The notes: generated by a model from the letters alone, not told the origin. 64,000 nt of DNA from Xanthomonas sp. F10 (GCF_014206815.1 NZ_JACHNP010000001.1:772456-836455), one strand, 5' to 3'. Positions 52,894-62,565 are shown, numbered from the stretch's first letter. Program-made: numbers and translations.

Positions 52894-55146
52894 TCAGTGC
52901 TGCAGCACGCCGTCCTGCAGATGCAGCGGCGCGCGCGCCTCCACCTGCGTCGCCGAACGGCCCAGCAACAACTCGTAGTCGCCGGCGGCGATATGCCAGT
53001 GGCGCTTCTTCGGGTCGTAGTCGGCCAGGGTCTTGGGCTCGGCGACGATGCTGACGTGGCGGCTCTCGCCCGGCTTGAGCATCACCTTGTCCCAGCCGAC
53101 CAGGCGGATCGGGGTGTGGTGGCCCTGCGGCAGGCGCAGGTACAGCTGCGGCACGTCGGCGCCTTCGCGATCACCGGTGTTGCGCACGTCGAAGCTGGCG
53201 ACGACGCGGCTACCGTCGGCCTGCACCTTGAAGTTGGCGTAGGCGAACGTGGTGTAGGACAGGCCATAGCCGAACGGATACACCGGCTCCAGGCCGCGCG
53301 CGGCGAACCAGCGGTAGCCGACGTTGGCGCCTTCGATGGTGTAGTCGACGCTGCTGCCCGGCGGTTGCGCCGGCTTGAAGCCCAGGCCGGGAATCGACGG
53401 CCGCGGCAGTTGCGACACGTCGCGCAGCCAGGTCACCGGCAGGCGCCCGGACGGGTTGACCTCGCCCAGCAGCAGCCGCGCCAGGCCTTCGCCGCCGCGG
53501 ATGCCCGGGTACCAGGCCTCCAGCACCGCCGGCACCTGCTGCAGCCACGGCATCGCCACCGGGCCGTTGGTCTCCAGCACCACCACCGTCTTCGGGTTGG
53601 CCTTGGCCACGCCGGCGATCAGCGCGTCCTGCTTGTCGGGCAGCGCGATATCCGGCAGGTCCACCGACTCGGCCGACCACTGCGTGGCGAACACGATGGC
53701 CACGTCGGCCTCGCGCGCGAGCTTGGCCGCCGCCGCCGGATCGTCGCCGCTGGCGTAGTCGATCTGCGCGTCGGGCAGGGCCTTGCGCAAGGCCTGCAGC
53801 GGCGAGGACGGATGGAACATCACCGGGCCCGGCCAGGTGGTCGGGGCGATGCCCGGCACCGCGTTGCCGCCGTTGACGGTGACGCCGACCATCGACGAAC
53901 CGCCGCCGCCGATCACGCCCTTGTCGGCATGCCCGCCGATCACCGCGATACGGCGCAGGTTGCGCGACAGCGGCAGCAGCTTGCCTTCGTTGCGCAACAG
54001 CACCGTGCCTTCCTCGACCACGCGCTGCGCGGCCAGGCCGCCGGCGGCATCGTCGATCGGCTGGTGCTGCGGCGGGTTGTCGAAACTGCCGGTGGCGATG
54101 AAGGCGCGCAGGATGCGCTTGACCATGTCGTCCAGGCGCGCCTGCGGCACGGTACCGGCGGCCACCGCCATGCGCAGCGGCTGGTCGAAGTACACCGCCT
54201 TGTCGAACACTTCGCCGGCCGACTGCTGGTCCAGGCCGGCCAGCGCCGCCTTGGAGCCGCTGTGCACGCCGCCCCAGTCGGACATCACGTAGCCGGGAAA
54301 CTTCCACTCCTGCTTCAGCACCTGGTTGAGCAGGTAGTCGTGCTCGCAGCCGTACACGCCGTTGATGCGGTTGTAGGAGCACATCACCGAGCCGGGCTGG
54401 CCGATCTTCAGCGCCAGCTCGAAGGCCAGCAGGTCCGACTCGTGCATGGCCTGCTCGCCGATGTCGGCGCTGTGGGTGTTGCGCCCGGTCTCCAGGTCGT
54501 TCATCGCGAAGTGCTTCATGGTCGAGACCACGTGCTGGCTCTGCACGCCGCGGATCGATTCGCCGACCAGCACGCCGGCCAGCAGCGGATCCTCGCCGGC
54601 GTACTCGAAGTTGCGGCCGTTGCGCGGGTCGCGCTGCAGGTTGACGCTGCCGGCCAGCAGCACGTTGAAGCCCTGCTGCCAGGCCTCGCGGCCCATGGTG
54701 GCGCCACCGGCGAAGGCCAGTTCGCGGTTCCAGGTGGCGGCGGTGGCAGGACCGGACGGCATAGCGGTGGCGTGGTCGCCAGGGCGGATGTTGCCGGGGT
54801 TGGTCACGCCGACGCCGGCATCGGCCAACTGCTGCGCAGGAATGCCCAGGCGTTCGACCGCCGGCACATAGCCGGCCGATCCGACCGCGCCAGGCGGCCG
54901 CGGGCCGCCGTCCTTGCCCAGGCCGAAGTAGCTGTGCAGCATCTGGAACTTCTCGTCCGGGGTCATTGCCTGCACCAACAACGTGGCGCGCCGGTCCGGC
55001 GACAGGCTGCGATCGTTCCACGGGCGCTGCGCAGCGGCGCTGGCGTGCGGCGCGGAGGCTGCGCGCGCGGCGGTCGCCGGCGGCGCGGCGGAGGCGGGCG
55101 CGGCCAGCGCGAGGGTCAGGCAAAGGGATCCTGTAAACGTTTTCAT
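52894..55146 (-). CDS. Beta-glucosidase, glycoside hydrolase family 3
   Basis: Exported GH3 enzyme of 750 residues (signal peptide GSLCLTLALAAPASA). N-terminal TIM barrel with the family blocks VSTMKHFAMNDLETGRN and GYVMSDWGGVHS, whose D290 is the likely nucleophile. The alpha/beta sandwich domain (RIAVIGGHADKGVIGGGGSS) and the C-terminal fibronectin-III-like domain (ADVPQLYLRLP) are complete. It should release glucose or related sugars from oligosaccharides in the periplasm, useful for plant cell-wall sugars. The next gene upstream on the same strand (M14 peptidase) ends 77 bp away. Confidence 0.94.
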   Translation of the reverse strand: MKTFTGSLCLTLALAAPASAAPPATAARAASAPHASAAAQRPWNDRSLSPDRRATLLVQAMTPDEKFQMLHSYFGLGKDGGPRPPGAVGSAGYVPAVERLGIPAQQLADAGVGVTNPGNIRPGDHATAMPSGPATAATWNRELAFAGGATMGREAWQQGFNVLLAGSVNLQRDPRNGRNFEYAGEDPLLAGVLVGESIRGVQSQHVVSTMKHFAMNDLETGRNTHSADIGEQAMHESDLLAFELALKIGQPGSVMCSYNRINGVYGCEHDYLLNQVLKQEWKFPGYVMSDWGGVHSGSKAALAGLDQQSAGEVFDKAVYFDQPLRMAVAAGTVPQARLDDMVKRILRAFIATGSFDNPPQHQPIDDAAGGLAAQRVVEEGTVLLRNEGKLLPLSRNLRRIAVIGGHADKGVIGGGGSSMVGVTVNGGNAVPGIAPTTWPGPVMFHPSSPLQALRKALPDAQIDYASGDDPAAAAKLAREADVAIVFATQWSAESVDLPDIALPDKQDALIAGVAKANPKTVVVLETNGPVAMPWLQQVPAVLEAWYPGIRGGEGLARLLLGEVNPSGRLPVTWLRDVSQLPRPSIPGLGFKPAQPPGSSVDYTIEGANVGYRWFAARGLEPVYPFGYGLSYTTFAYANFKVQADGSRVVASFDVRNTGDREGADVPQLYLRLPQGHHTPIRLVGWDKVMLKPGESRHVSIVAEPKTLADYDPKKRHWHIAAGDYELLLGRSATQVEARAPLHLQDGVLQH

Positions 55147-55223
55147 ATCGGGGCGAACAGCCTCTCTAAGCAGATGAAGGGAAGGCGCATCGGGGGGAGT
55201 CGGGGGGAGAGCGGAACCGCGCG

Positions 55224-56996
55224 TCAGGACGGGGCTTCGTCGCTGCGCATGACCGGGTACAGGCGGTAGCGCTCGTCCCAGGAACTGTGGCGGCGGTAGA
55301 AGAACTCCAGCCGCGCCTGCGGATCCTTGGCGAAGGCCGCGTCGTGTTCGAGCTTGTCCTCGAACTCCGCCTTGAGCGCGGGGTCGCTGGCCAGCATCTG
55401 CCGCGCCACGTCCTCGGCGACGTAGTCTTCCATGTATTCGGCACGCTCGAACGCGCTGTTGAACTCGCCCCATTGCAGCAGCGAATCCGGCGCCTGCGGT
55501 TCCAGCAGCGCCATCAGCAGCCGCGCCTTGGGCTGGGCGATCGGCACGAACAGCGCACCTGCACCGACCGCGCGGGTCTCCGCTTTCCAGGCGCCGGTGA
55601 CGCTGAGCCGCTGGTGGCTTTCGGACGAGCGGGCGGCGAAGTCGGCGGTCTCGGCACGGAAGGTCTGCACCGGCAGGGTGGCGTCGTGCTCCAGGGTGCG
55701 GAAGGCGATGCCGTGCTGGCGCAGCTTGGCGCCGACCAGGGCGGCCTGCGCCGCCGGCACCACGTAACCGGCGCGCGGCGCGGCGACTTCGACGCTGGGT
55801 ACGACCTCATCGCGCAGCGGCACTCGCCAGAGTTGCGGGGTGCGTTCGTCATAGCGGGTCATCAGCGCGCCGGAGACCGGGGAGGGCGTGCGCGTGTAGG
55901 CGTAGCCGCGGAAGTCCACCAGGTGCGAGGCGTCGGTGGTGCGGTAATCCAACGCCACCGTCTTACCGCCCAGCGCTTGCGCGCGCGCGTCGGCGGCCAG
56001 TGCGTCGGCGCGCCATTGCGCGCCGTGCCGCGCCACCTGCTGCAGCACCGAGACGATGGTGTTGCGGGTGATGCGCACGCGCTCGGGGTAGCGCTTCCAC
56101 GAGTGCGTTTCCACCAGCATGCCGAAGCGGTTGCGCAGTTGGAAATAGCCGTGCGAGAAGCGTGGCGTCGGCACGCCGTCCTCGAAGCCGGAGGTCGGGT
56201 CGTCGTTGACCACGAACGAGGGGTAGTAGGGCAATGGCAGCGAGCCCTGCCGCTTGAGGTCGGCGAGCACGCCGTCGCGCAGGCGCAGGCCGTCGCCGCG
56301 CAGCGCGGTGTCGCCGGCGTGCAGCGGTTCCACCTGGATCGACACATCGTGCTCGAACTGCGCGCCATCGGTGACGTGCAGGTCCACGTACAGCAGCGGA
56401 TCCCACTGCTCGACCAGGCGCAGCATCGCCTGCATCTCCGGCGCATCGGCCTTGACGTAGTCGCGGTTGAGGTTGAGGTTCTGCGCGGTGGTGCGCCAGC
56501 CCATCTGCTCGGGGCCGCGCTGGTTGGGCCGGTTCCAGGCGCCGAAGCGCTCGTGCCCGTCGACGTTGAACACCGGCACGAACAGCCACACCTGCTTGTC
56601 CAGCGCGCCGCGTGCGGCCTGGCCGTCGAGCAACTGGCGCAGTGCCAGGAAGCCGGCGTCCTTGCCATCGATCTCGCCGGCGTGGATGCCGCCCTGGATC
56701 AGCACCACCGGCAGCTTGCGCGCCTGTGCAGCCGCGGGATCCAGCGCGCCCGAGGTGGACACCGCCAGCGCCTTCATCGGCCGGCCTTCCGGCGTGGTGC
56801 CGACGTCGAAGCAGCGCACCGCTTGCGGATAGCGCTGCGCGAACGCATCGCACAGGGCGATGGTCTCGGCGTAGCGGCCGGTGCGCGCGAACCCGCTGCG
56901 CTCGGCCTCGGTGGACAGGCCCGCCTCGCTGGCCAGCGACGGCATGCTGCACAGCAGCATCGGCAACAGCAGGGAGGCCAGCCTGGCTCGGATCAT
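55224..56996 (-). CDS. M14-family zinc carboxypeptidase-like protein
   Basis: Exported metallopeptidase of 590 residues (signal peptide ASLLLPMLLCSMPSLA). The M14 catalytic domain covers about 30-370: zinc ligands H105 and E108 in GGIHAGEIDG, the third ligand in YVDLHVTDGAQ, and the catalytic Glu in GMLVETHSW. The 200-residue C-terminal part is of the kind found in the longer bacterial M14 proteins and may be a substrate-recognition or beta-sandwich domain. It is expected to trim peptides from the C-terminus in the periplasm. Upstream DNA holds the composite repeat element at 57058-57328. Confidence 0.92.
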   Translation of the reverse strand: MIRARLASLLLPMLLCSMPSLASEAGLSTEAERSGFARTGRYAETIALCDAFAQRYPQAVRCFDVGTTPEGRPMKALAVSTSGALDPAAAQARKLPVVLIQGGIHAGEIDGKDAGFLALRQLLDGQAARGALDKQVWLFVPVFNVDGHERFGAWNRPNQRGPEQMGWRTTAQNLNLNRDYVKADAPEMQAMLRLVEQWDPLLYVDLHVTDGAQFEHDVSIQVEPLHAGDTALRGDGLRLRDGVLADLKRQGSLPLPYYPSFVVNDDPTSGFEDGVPTPRFSHGYFQLRNRFGMLVETHSWKRYPERVRITRNTIVSVLQQVARHGAQWRADALAADARAQALGGKTVALDYRTTDASHLVDFRGYAYTRTPSPVSGALMTRYDERTPQLWRVPLRDEVVPSVEVAAPRAGYVVPAAQAALVGAKLRQHGIAFRTLEHDATLPVQTFRAETADFAARSSESHQRLSVTGAWKAETRAVGAGALFVPIAQPKARLLMALLEPQAPDSLLQWGEFNSAFERAEYMEDYVAEDVARQMLASDPALKAEFEDKLEHDAAFAKDPQARLEFFYRRHSSWDERYRLYPVMRSDEAPS

Positions 56997-57057
56997 TTCG
57001 GCACCGTCTCGGGACAGACCCCCATGATGCGGGCAGCGCGCCGATTGCGAAAGCACC

Positions 57058-57328
57058 CTAGGGCATGTCGCCCATTCCCGAGCATGCCGCGCCGCGATTG
57101 CGCGTGCCTGTGGCAGGGAAGAGCGAGGACGTGGACGTGCGTCCACGCCCGAGCGACGACGCGGCCACGGGCACGCGCAATCGCGGCCCTTCGGGTTGGG
57201 CCTGGCAGGCGCGCGGCCGGCGCCGCGCGGCTTGACCTGACGGCCAGTCAGGCGCTGCGCCACGCAACGCCGGCCGCGCGCCTGCCAGACCCAACGCGGC
57301 ATCCTCGGGAATGGGCGACACGCCCTAG
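57058..57328. repeat. 271-bp composite inverted-repeat element (three-way junction)
   Basis: Three nested or serial inverted repeats. Terminal pair A: 57058-57091 with 57295-57328, 32 of 34 bases matching, both ends starting CTAGGGC. Inner pair B: 57092-57114 with 57163-57185, about 22 of 23. Inner pair C: 57194-57222 with 57268-57296, about 28 of 29. B has an apical hairpin CGTGGAC/GTCCACG, C an apical hairpin CCTGAC/GTCAGG. The single strand would fold into a long closing stem with two branches. No coding capacity. It lies between the divergent M14 peptidase and POT transporter genes. Confidence 0.9.
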
Positions 57329-57420
57329 CGGTTCGATTCGCCGGAACGATCGGGTAACCTTCTGAAAATTTTGCCTGGACGAGGGCCCGTGAGCAGCCAA
57401 GCCACCACGAGACACGCCGC

Positions 57421-58977
57421 ATGAGCGCGGCGCAAGAGCGCGCCACTGCGCGCATGCCGCGGCAGATTCCGTACATCATCGGCAACGAGGCCTGCGAGCG
57501 CTTCAGCTTCTACGGGATGCGCAACATCCTGGTGCAGTTCCTGATCACCTCGCTGCTGCTGCAGGAAGTGACCGCGCCCGGCCGCGAGGCCGAGGCCAAG
57601 CACATCATGCACAGCTTCATGATCGGCGTGTACTTCTTCCCGCTGCTCGGCGGCTGGTTGGCCGACCGCTTCTTCGGCAAGTACAGCACCATCCTCTGGT
57701 TCAGTCTCATCTACTGCGCGGGGCATCTATGCCTGGCGCTGTTCGAAGGCCATCGCACCGGCTTCTTCCTCGGCCTGGGCCTGATCGCGCTCGGCGCGGG
57801 CGGGATCAAGCCGCTGGTGGCCTCGTTCATGGGCGACCAGTTCGACCAGGGCAACAAGCACCTGGCCAAGGTGGTGTTCGACGCCTTCTACTGGATCATC
57901 AACTTCGGCTCGCTGTTCGCCTCGCTGCTGATTCCGCTGGCGCTGAAGAACCTGGGTCCGGCGTGGGCGTTCGGCATTCCCGGTATCCTGATGCTGGTGG
58001 CGACCCTGGTGTTCTGGGCCGGGCGCCACCGCTACGTGCGCGTGCCGCTGCCGCCCAAGGATCCGCACGGCTTCGCCCAGGTGGTGCGCACCGCGCTGCT
58101 GCGGCAGGCGCCGGGGCAGGGGCGTCCCGGACTGGCCCTGGCCGGCGTGGCGGTGCTGCTGGCGCTGGGCACGTTCGCGCTGGTACCGACGCTGGGCCTG
58201 GTGATCTGCCTGTGCCTGGCGTTGGTGCTGTTGCTGGCCGGCATCGGCGGCGGCACCTGGTGGCAACTGGAACGCGCCCGCGCGGTGCATCCGGACGCCG
58301 CAGTGGACGGCGTGCGCGCGGTGCTGCGGGTGCTGGTGGTGTTCGCGCTGGTCACCCCGTTCTTCTCGCTGTTCGACCAGAAGGCCTCGACCTGGGTGCT
58401 GCAGGGCCAGCAGATGCAGATGCCCGACTGGTTCAGCGCCTCGCAGATGCAGGCACTGAATCCGGCGCTGGTGATGCTGCTGATCCCGTTCAACAACCTG
58501 GTGCTGTACCCGCTGCTGCGCCGGCGCGGCTACGAGCCGACCGCGTTGCGGCGAATGACCGCCGGCATCGCCTTCAGCGGCCTGGCCTGGATCGTGGTCG
58601 GCAGCCTGCAGGTGATGATGGACGGTGGCGACGCCTTGTCCATCGCCTGGCAGATCCTGCCGTATGCGCTGCTGACCTTCGGCGAAGTGCTGGTCTCGGC
58701 GACCGGCCTGGAGTTCGCCTACAGCCAGGCGCCGCAGTCGATGAAGGGCGTGGTGATGAGTTTCTGGAACCTCACCACCACCGTCGGCAACCTGTGGGTA
58801 CTGCTGTCCAACGCGGCGGTGCGCAATGACCGCGTCACCGCTCACATCGGCAGCACCGGGCTCAGCGAGACCGCGTTCCTGATGTTCTTCTTCGCCGCCT
58901 TCGCGTTCGTCGCCGCACTGCTGTTCGGGCTGTACGCGCGCCGCTACCGCATGGTCGACCACTACCGCCCCGCCTGA
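57421..58977 (+). CDS. POT/PTR family peptide transporter
   Basis: Proton-coupled di-/tripeptide importer (MFS) of 518 residues. The family signature NEACERFSFYGMRNIL carries the ExxERFxYYG motif needed for proton coupling, followed by GGWLADRFFGKY and the second signature FDAFYWIINFGSLFA. About 12-14 membrane helices. It makes sense with the peptidases encoded on either side. It begins 92 bp after the composite repeat element, and the rhomboid gene follows after 8 bp, so the two probably form an operon. Confidence 0.95.
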   Translation: MSAAQERATARMPRQIPYIIGNEACERFSFYGMRNILVQFLITSLLLQEVTAPGREAEAKHIMHSFMIGVYFFPLLGGWLADRFFGKYSTILWFSLIYCAGHLCLALFEGHRTGFFLGLGLIALGAGGIKPLVASFMGDQFDQGNKHLAKVVFDAFYWIINFGSLFASLLIPLALKNLGPAWAFGIPGILMLVATLVFWAGRHRYVRVPLPPKDPHGFAQVVRTALLRQAPGQGRPGLALAGVAVLLALGTFALVPTLGLVICLCLALVLLLAGIGGGTWWQLERARAVHPDAAVDGVRAVLRVLVVFALVTPFFSLFDQKASTWVLQGQQMQMPDWFSASQMQALNPALVMLLIPFNNLVLYPLLRRRGYEPTALRRMTAGIAFSGLAWIVVGSLQVMMDGGDALSIAWQILPYALLTFGEVLVSATGLEFAYSQAPQSMKGVVMSFWNLTTTVGNLWVLLSNAAVRNDRVTAHIGSTGLSETAFLMFFFAAFAFVAALLFGLYARRYRMVDHYRPA

Positions 58978-58985
58978 GACCCCGC

Positions 58986-59621
58986 ATGCCCTCCGTCACC
59001 CCCGTCAACCTGATCCTGATCGTCCTCACCGTGCTGGTGTCGTGGGCGGCGTTCAACAACCGCCGGCTGCTCGACCGGCTGATCCTGTGGCCGCCGGCGA
59101 TCGACCGCCACAAGCAGTACGACCGGCTGGTGACCTACGGCTTCATCCACGCCGATTTCCCGCACCTGCTGTTCAACATGGTCACGCTGTACTTCTTCGG
59201 CGGCCCGATCGAGGTGCTGATGGAGCGGATGACCGGCAACATGCTGGTGTACCCGCTGTTCTACCTGTCGGCGCTGGTGGTCTCGATCCTGCCCAGCTAC
59301 CTGAAGAACCAGAAGAACCCCAACTACATGAGCCTGGGCGCGTCCGGCGCGGTGTCGGCGGTGCTGTTCGCCTTCATCCTGATGGCGCCGTGGACCGGGA
59401 TCTTCTTCTTCTTCATCCCGATTCCGATCCCGGCGATCCTGTATGCCGTGTTCTATGTCGGCTACAGCATCTGGATGGACCGCCGCGGCGGCGACAACGT
59501 CAACCACAGCGCGCACCTGGCCGGCGCCGCGTTCGGCGTGATGTTCCTGCTGATCATGGAGCCGTCGGTGCTGCAGCACTTCTTGGGCGAGCTGGCGAAC
59601 CCGCGCTTCGGCCGCGGGTGA
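58986..59621 (+). CDS. Rhomboid family intramembrane serine protease
   Basis: Six-helix membrane protease of 211 residues. Catalytic S120 in SLGASGAVSA and H177 in NHSAHLAGAAFG; the oxyanion helix motif HLLFN (H60, N64) is present. Compact form without extra domains. It would cleave within membrane helices of unknown substrates. It lies 8 bp after the peptide transporter gene; whether this is functional coupling is unknown. Confidence 0.95.
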   Translation: MPSVTPVNLILIVLTVLVSWAAFNNRRLLDRLILWPPAIDRHKQYDRLVTYGFIHADFPHLLFNMVTLYFFGGPIEVLMERMTGNMLVYPLFYLSALVVSILPSYLKNQKNPNYMSLGASGAVSAVLFAFILMAPWTGIFFFFIPIPIPAILYAVFYVGYSIWMDRRGGDNVNHSAHLAGAAFGVMFLLIMEPSVLQHFLGELANPRFGRG

Positions 59622-59784
59622 TGTGCTGCGCGGCGGCGCCTGCGCGAACGTGCGGCGCCGCGCGTTCGACCGGGTCGGGTTCGAGGCGTTGAGGTGGATG
59701 CTGGCGCTTCGCTGCGGCCGCGGATGACCGCCACTGCATTGCGCATGGGTTGGCTGCGGCGGCCCGTGTGGCCGCCGTTGGCGC

Positions 59785-59991
59785 TCAGCGGGTCTGTTGC
59801 CCGCGCAGCTGCACCTTGGCGCTGCCGATAGCGGCGTTCTCGTAGGTGCGCTTGAGGCGCTGGTAGACCTCGTCGTCGAGCTGCTGGAACTCGCCGCCCT
59901 GGTGGTCGCCGCTGACCGACAGTTGGAACAGCCCTTCCAGCAGGGAGGCGTTATGGTCGCCCTGGTCGTATTTGCTCTCGTTCTCGCTCAT
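59785..59991 (-). CDS. Small hypothetical protein
   Basis: Predicted 68-residue acidic protein (SENESKYDQGDHNASLLEGL, then QQLDDEVYQRLKRTYENAA). A good SD, AGGGAG, lies 8 bases before the ATG, which supports translation. No signal peptide, membrane segment or family recognised. It stands alone between the rhomboid and N-acetyltransferase genes. Confidence 0.65.
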   Translation of the reverse strand: MSENESKYDQGDHNASLLEGLFQLSVSGDHQGGEFQQLDDEVYQRLKRTYENAAIGSAKVQLRGQQTR

Positions 59992-60206
59992 GCGCGTGGC
60001 TCCCTGTTGGATCGCTGCGTAATGGGAAGTGCAACTCCCATGCCAGGTTTTCGGCCTGTCCTGGCGGTATCGGCCGCGCGCGGCACGACTTGAGCGGCGG
60101 GCGGCTGACCCGCCGCGTCGGTGGCATGACGCGTTGGGGCAGATGCTTCACATGGCCGCGGCACGCGGCAGAGGACACTGCGTCTCCGCGCCACGTCCAT
60201 TTCCGC

Positions 60207-60491
60207 ATGTCCGCAGCCAACGTCCCGATCGCGCACGATCCGCAGCAGCGCCGCTTCACCCTGGAGGTCGACGGCCACCGCGCCGAACTCGACTACGTGC
60301 TGGAGCAGGGGCGCATGGTCATCACCCACACCGGGGTGCAGACGCCGATCGGCGGGCGCGGCCTGGCGGCGCGGCTGGTGACCGCCGCCCTGGACCACGC
60401 GCAGGCGCAAGGCTTGAAGGTGGTGCCGGCGTGCTCGTACGCGGCGGTGTTCATCCAGCGGCATCCGCACTACGCCGCCCTGCTCGGTTGA
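60207..60491 (+). CDS. GNAT-like N-acetyltransferase (YjdJ type)
   Basis: Small acetyltransferase-like protein of 94 residues. The acetyl-CoA-binding segment GVQTPIGGRGLAARLVTAAL is followed by AQGLKVVPACSYAAVFIQRHP, a pattern of the PF14542 (Acetyltransf_CG) family of very short GNAT proteins. No substrate is known. A single gene 216 bp from its nearest neighbour on the minus strand; the next gene starts 88 bp downstream. Confidence 0.9.
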   Translation: MSAANVPIAHDPQQRRFTLEVDGHRAELDYVLEQGRMVITHTGVQTPIGGRGLAARLVTAALDHAQAQGLKVVPACSYAAVFIQRHPHYAALLG

Positions 60492-60579
60492 GCGCGCGGC
60501 ATCGCAACGGCGCGATAATGCGCGCACTTCCACAAAAATCGCAGGAACAGGGGCAGTCGACGTGAGCAGGGCAGAGACG

Positions 60580-61428
60580 ATGGGCAACGGGCGGATGGCA
60601 TGGACGGCGCTGGCGGTCGCGGCGGCGCTGGCAGTGGCCGGCTGCAAGCGCGAGGAACCGGCCGCCGCACCGGCGCCCGCCGCGGCACCGGCGCAGAGCG
60701 AGGCGGCCACGCCGGCGCCATCGGAGCAGGCGCAGACCGCACCGCCGGAACTCAAGGACATCGTCGAACACAGCCCCAGCTATGTGGTCGGTATCACTTT
60801 CCCGCCGTCGATCAACCGTTACCCGGGGCTGGCCGACGCGGCCAACCGCTATGCGCAGAACGCGCGCAGCGAACTGATGGAAGCGGTCGACGGGCTCGGC
60901 AACGATCGCCCGCGCGCGCCCTACGAACTCTCGTTGCAGTTCGAGATGCTGCTGGAGCGTCCGGACCTGGTGGCGTTGAGCGCCGATGGCAGCCGCTACA
61001 CCGGCGGTGCGCACGGCGAGCCGCTGGTGGCGCGCTGGGTATGGCTGCCGCAGCAGCAGCGCATGCTCACCGCCGAGACGCTGATCCCGGATGCGACGCA
61101 CTGGAAGCAGGTGGCCGCCTATGTCGCCGCGCAACTGCGCCAGGCCGTGCAGACGCGGGTCGATGCCGAGCAGGTGCCGCCGGAGGATCAGGAGGAGCAG
61201 GTGCGCAGCGCCAGCAAGATGATCGCCGAAGGCACCGAGCCGCAGGCCAGCAACTTCAGCCAGTTCCAGCCGCTGGTCGATGCGGCGGGCAAGATCACCG
61301 CGCTGCGCTTCGTGTTCCCGCCGTACCAGGTCGGGCCATACGCCGATGGCACGCAGACCGTGGACGTGCCGGCCAGCGTGCTGCGCGAACTGGTGGCGCC
61401 GGAGTACGCACCACTGTTCGCCGCCTGA
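60580..61428 (+). CDS. DUF3298-type lipoprotein
   Basis: Lipoprotein of 282 residues: signal sequence MAWTALAVAAALAVAGC (acylated C22 with ATG 60580) and a Pro/Ala-rich tether. The mature part (YELSLQFEMLLERPDLVALS, then YTGGAHGEPLVARWVW) matches the DUF4163/DUF3298 arrangement known from RsiV-like envelope proteins, which bind lysozyme in Gram-positives; no such role is claimed here. The C-terminal FVFPPYQVGPYADGTQTVDV is the usual end of DUF3298. Possible starts at GTG 60562 and ATG 60595 differ only before the signal. Confidence 0.85.
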   Translation: MGNGRMAWTALAVAAALAVAGCKREEPAAAPAPAAAPAQSEAATPAPSEQAQTAPPELKDIVEHSPSYVVGITFPPSINRYPGLADAANRYAQNARSELMEAVDGLGNDRPRAPYELSLQFEMLLERPDLVALSADGSRYTGGAHGEPLVARWVWLPQQQRMLTAETLIPDATHWKQVAAYVAAQLRQAVQTRVDAEQVPPEDQEEQVRSASKMIAEGTEPQASNFSQFQPLVDAAGKITALRFVFPPYQVGPYADGTQTVDVPASVLRELVAPEYAPLFAA

Positions 61429-61570
61429 GCGTTCGCCGGCGCGCCGCTGCGCGTCGGCGTGTGCCTCCGGTGCATGGCGTCGACAGCGCGCGGGAACGCA
61501 ACCCATCCCCTCGTCGGCGCGCGGCGCAATGGGTAGGATTGACGGCTACCCCACTTGCAATCGATGTCTC

Positions 61571-62089
61571 ATGGGCAGTTTCGATCAGACCGAGCGACGT
61601 GTGGCGCACACCTGCGCGCGCTATCCGGCCTTCCCACGCGAACCCGCCGTCCTGGTCCGGCTGGTCAAGCATCTGTACAAGCGCGTGCATGCCAACGCCA
61701 GCGGCGTGCTCAAGGACTACGGCATCAGCCCGCCGGAGTACGAGATCCTGATGATGCTGTACGGCACGCCCGAGCAGCGCATCACCCCCACCGAGGTGGC
61801 CGAGGCCGCTGGCGAGAAGCCGGCCAACATCACCCGTCTCACCGACAGCCTGTGCAGCAAGGGGCTGCTGTCGCGCACCGCCAGTCCGGACGACCGTCGC
61901 AAGGTCGCGCTGACCCTGCAGCCGGCCGGCATCGCCCTGATCGAGCGCCTGCTGCCGGACGTTTGCACATTCCTGGATACCGAGACCGCGGCGCTGGATG
62001 CCGGCGAGCAGCAACAGTTGGAGATGCTGCTGAAGAAGATGCTGGCCGGCATCGACGGCCTCGACGCTGCCGCCGAGTCGATGACCTAG
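61571..62089 (+). CDS. MarR-family transcriptional regulator
   Basis: Regulator of 172 residues, homologous over its length to the MarR protein of the AaeXAB-type operon at 13.5 kb: both have FPRE near the start, YG-[LI]-S-x2-EY, AGEK-[SP]-ANITRLT and DDRR/ADRR in the wing. No target genes lie next to it: the following 600 bp are non-coding and the next gene is convergent. It either acts at a distance, perhaps on the paralogous operon, or has lost its partner genes. Confidence 0.9.
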   Translation: MGSFDQTERRVAHTCARYPAFPREPAVLVRLVKHLYKRVHANASGVLKDYGISPPEYEILMMLYGTPEQRITPTEVAEAAGEKPANITRLTDSLCSKGLLSRTASPDDRRKVALTLQPAGIALIERLLPDVCTFLDTETAALDAGEQQQLEMLLKKMLAGIDGLDAAAESMT

Positions 62090-62565
62090 GCGCCGCCGCA
62101 CAGGGCGCGCGTTTCCCGTCCCGCAGCCTCTTCTGTACCGCATGGGTGCCGGCTGCCTGGACGCCGGGGTTCCGCTGGACCGCGGCGCGCAGCGGGATCG
62201 AGCAACAAACGCAGCGTGCGCGCATGGCGGCGCAGCGGGCGGCGGCGCGTGGCGCGGCCACTGCGGACGGCGCGGCGCGGACCACCGCGCTGCGGTGAAC
62301 GAGGGCCGGACGACGGCGCTGTCTGGAAGCGGCAATGTCACTGACGCGGCCAGTCGTGGCGCCTCGCATCGCGCGGGCACGCGTGGCGGGTCGGTGTCGG
62401 GCCAGGCCGGTGCGGGCGGCAAGGGCGGTGCGCAGGCCGACAACGGGCAGGCGTAGGGGCAGTCCGGCGGCGCGGCCTTGCCGGGCGCGAGCGTCAACGC
62501 CTCCAGCGACGGCCAGCACGGCGTGGCCGCGCGCGACGCAGCACGCGTCGCCATCAGGATTGCGG
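62090..62565. other. Gene-free GC-rich stretch downstream of the second MarR gene
   Basis: About 480 bp. One open frame (62142-62456) is Gly/Ala/Arg-rich low-complexity without motif and is not accepted as a gene. May be a decayed locus. It ends at the terminator of the convergent peptidase gene. Confidence 0.5.

Noticed and set aside
62142..62456. Possible 104-residue Gly/Ala-rich protein
   Set aside because: Low-complexity composition, no ribosome binding site and no recognisable motif; more likely non-coding or decayed DNA.
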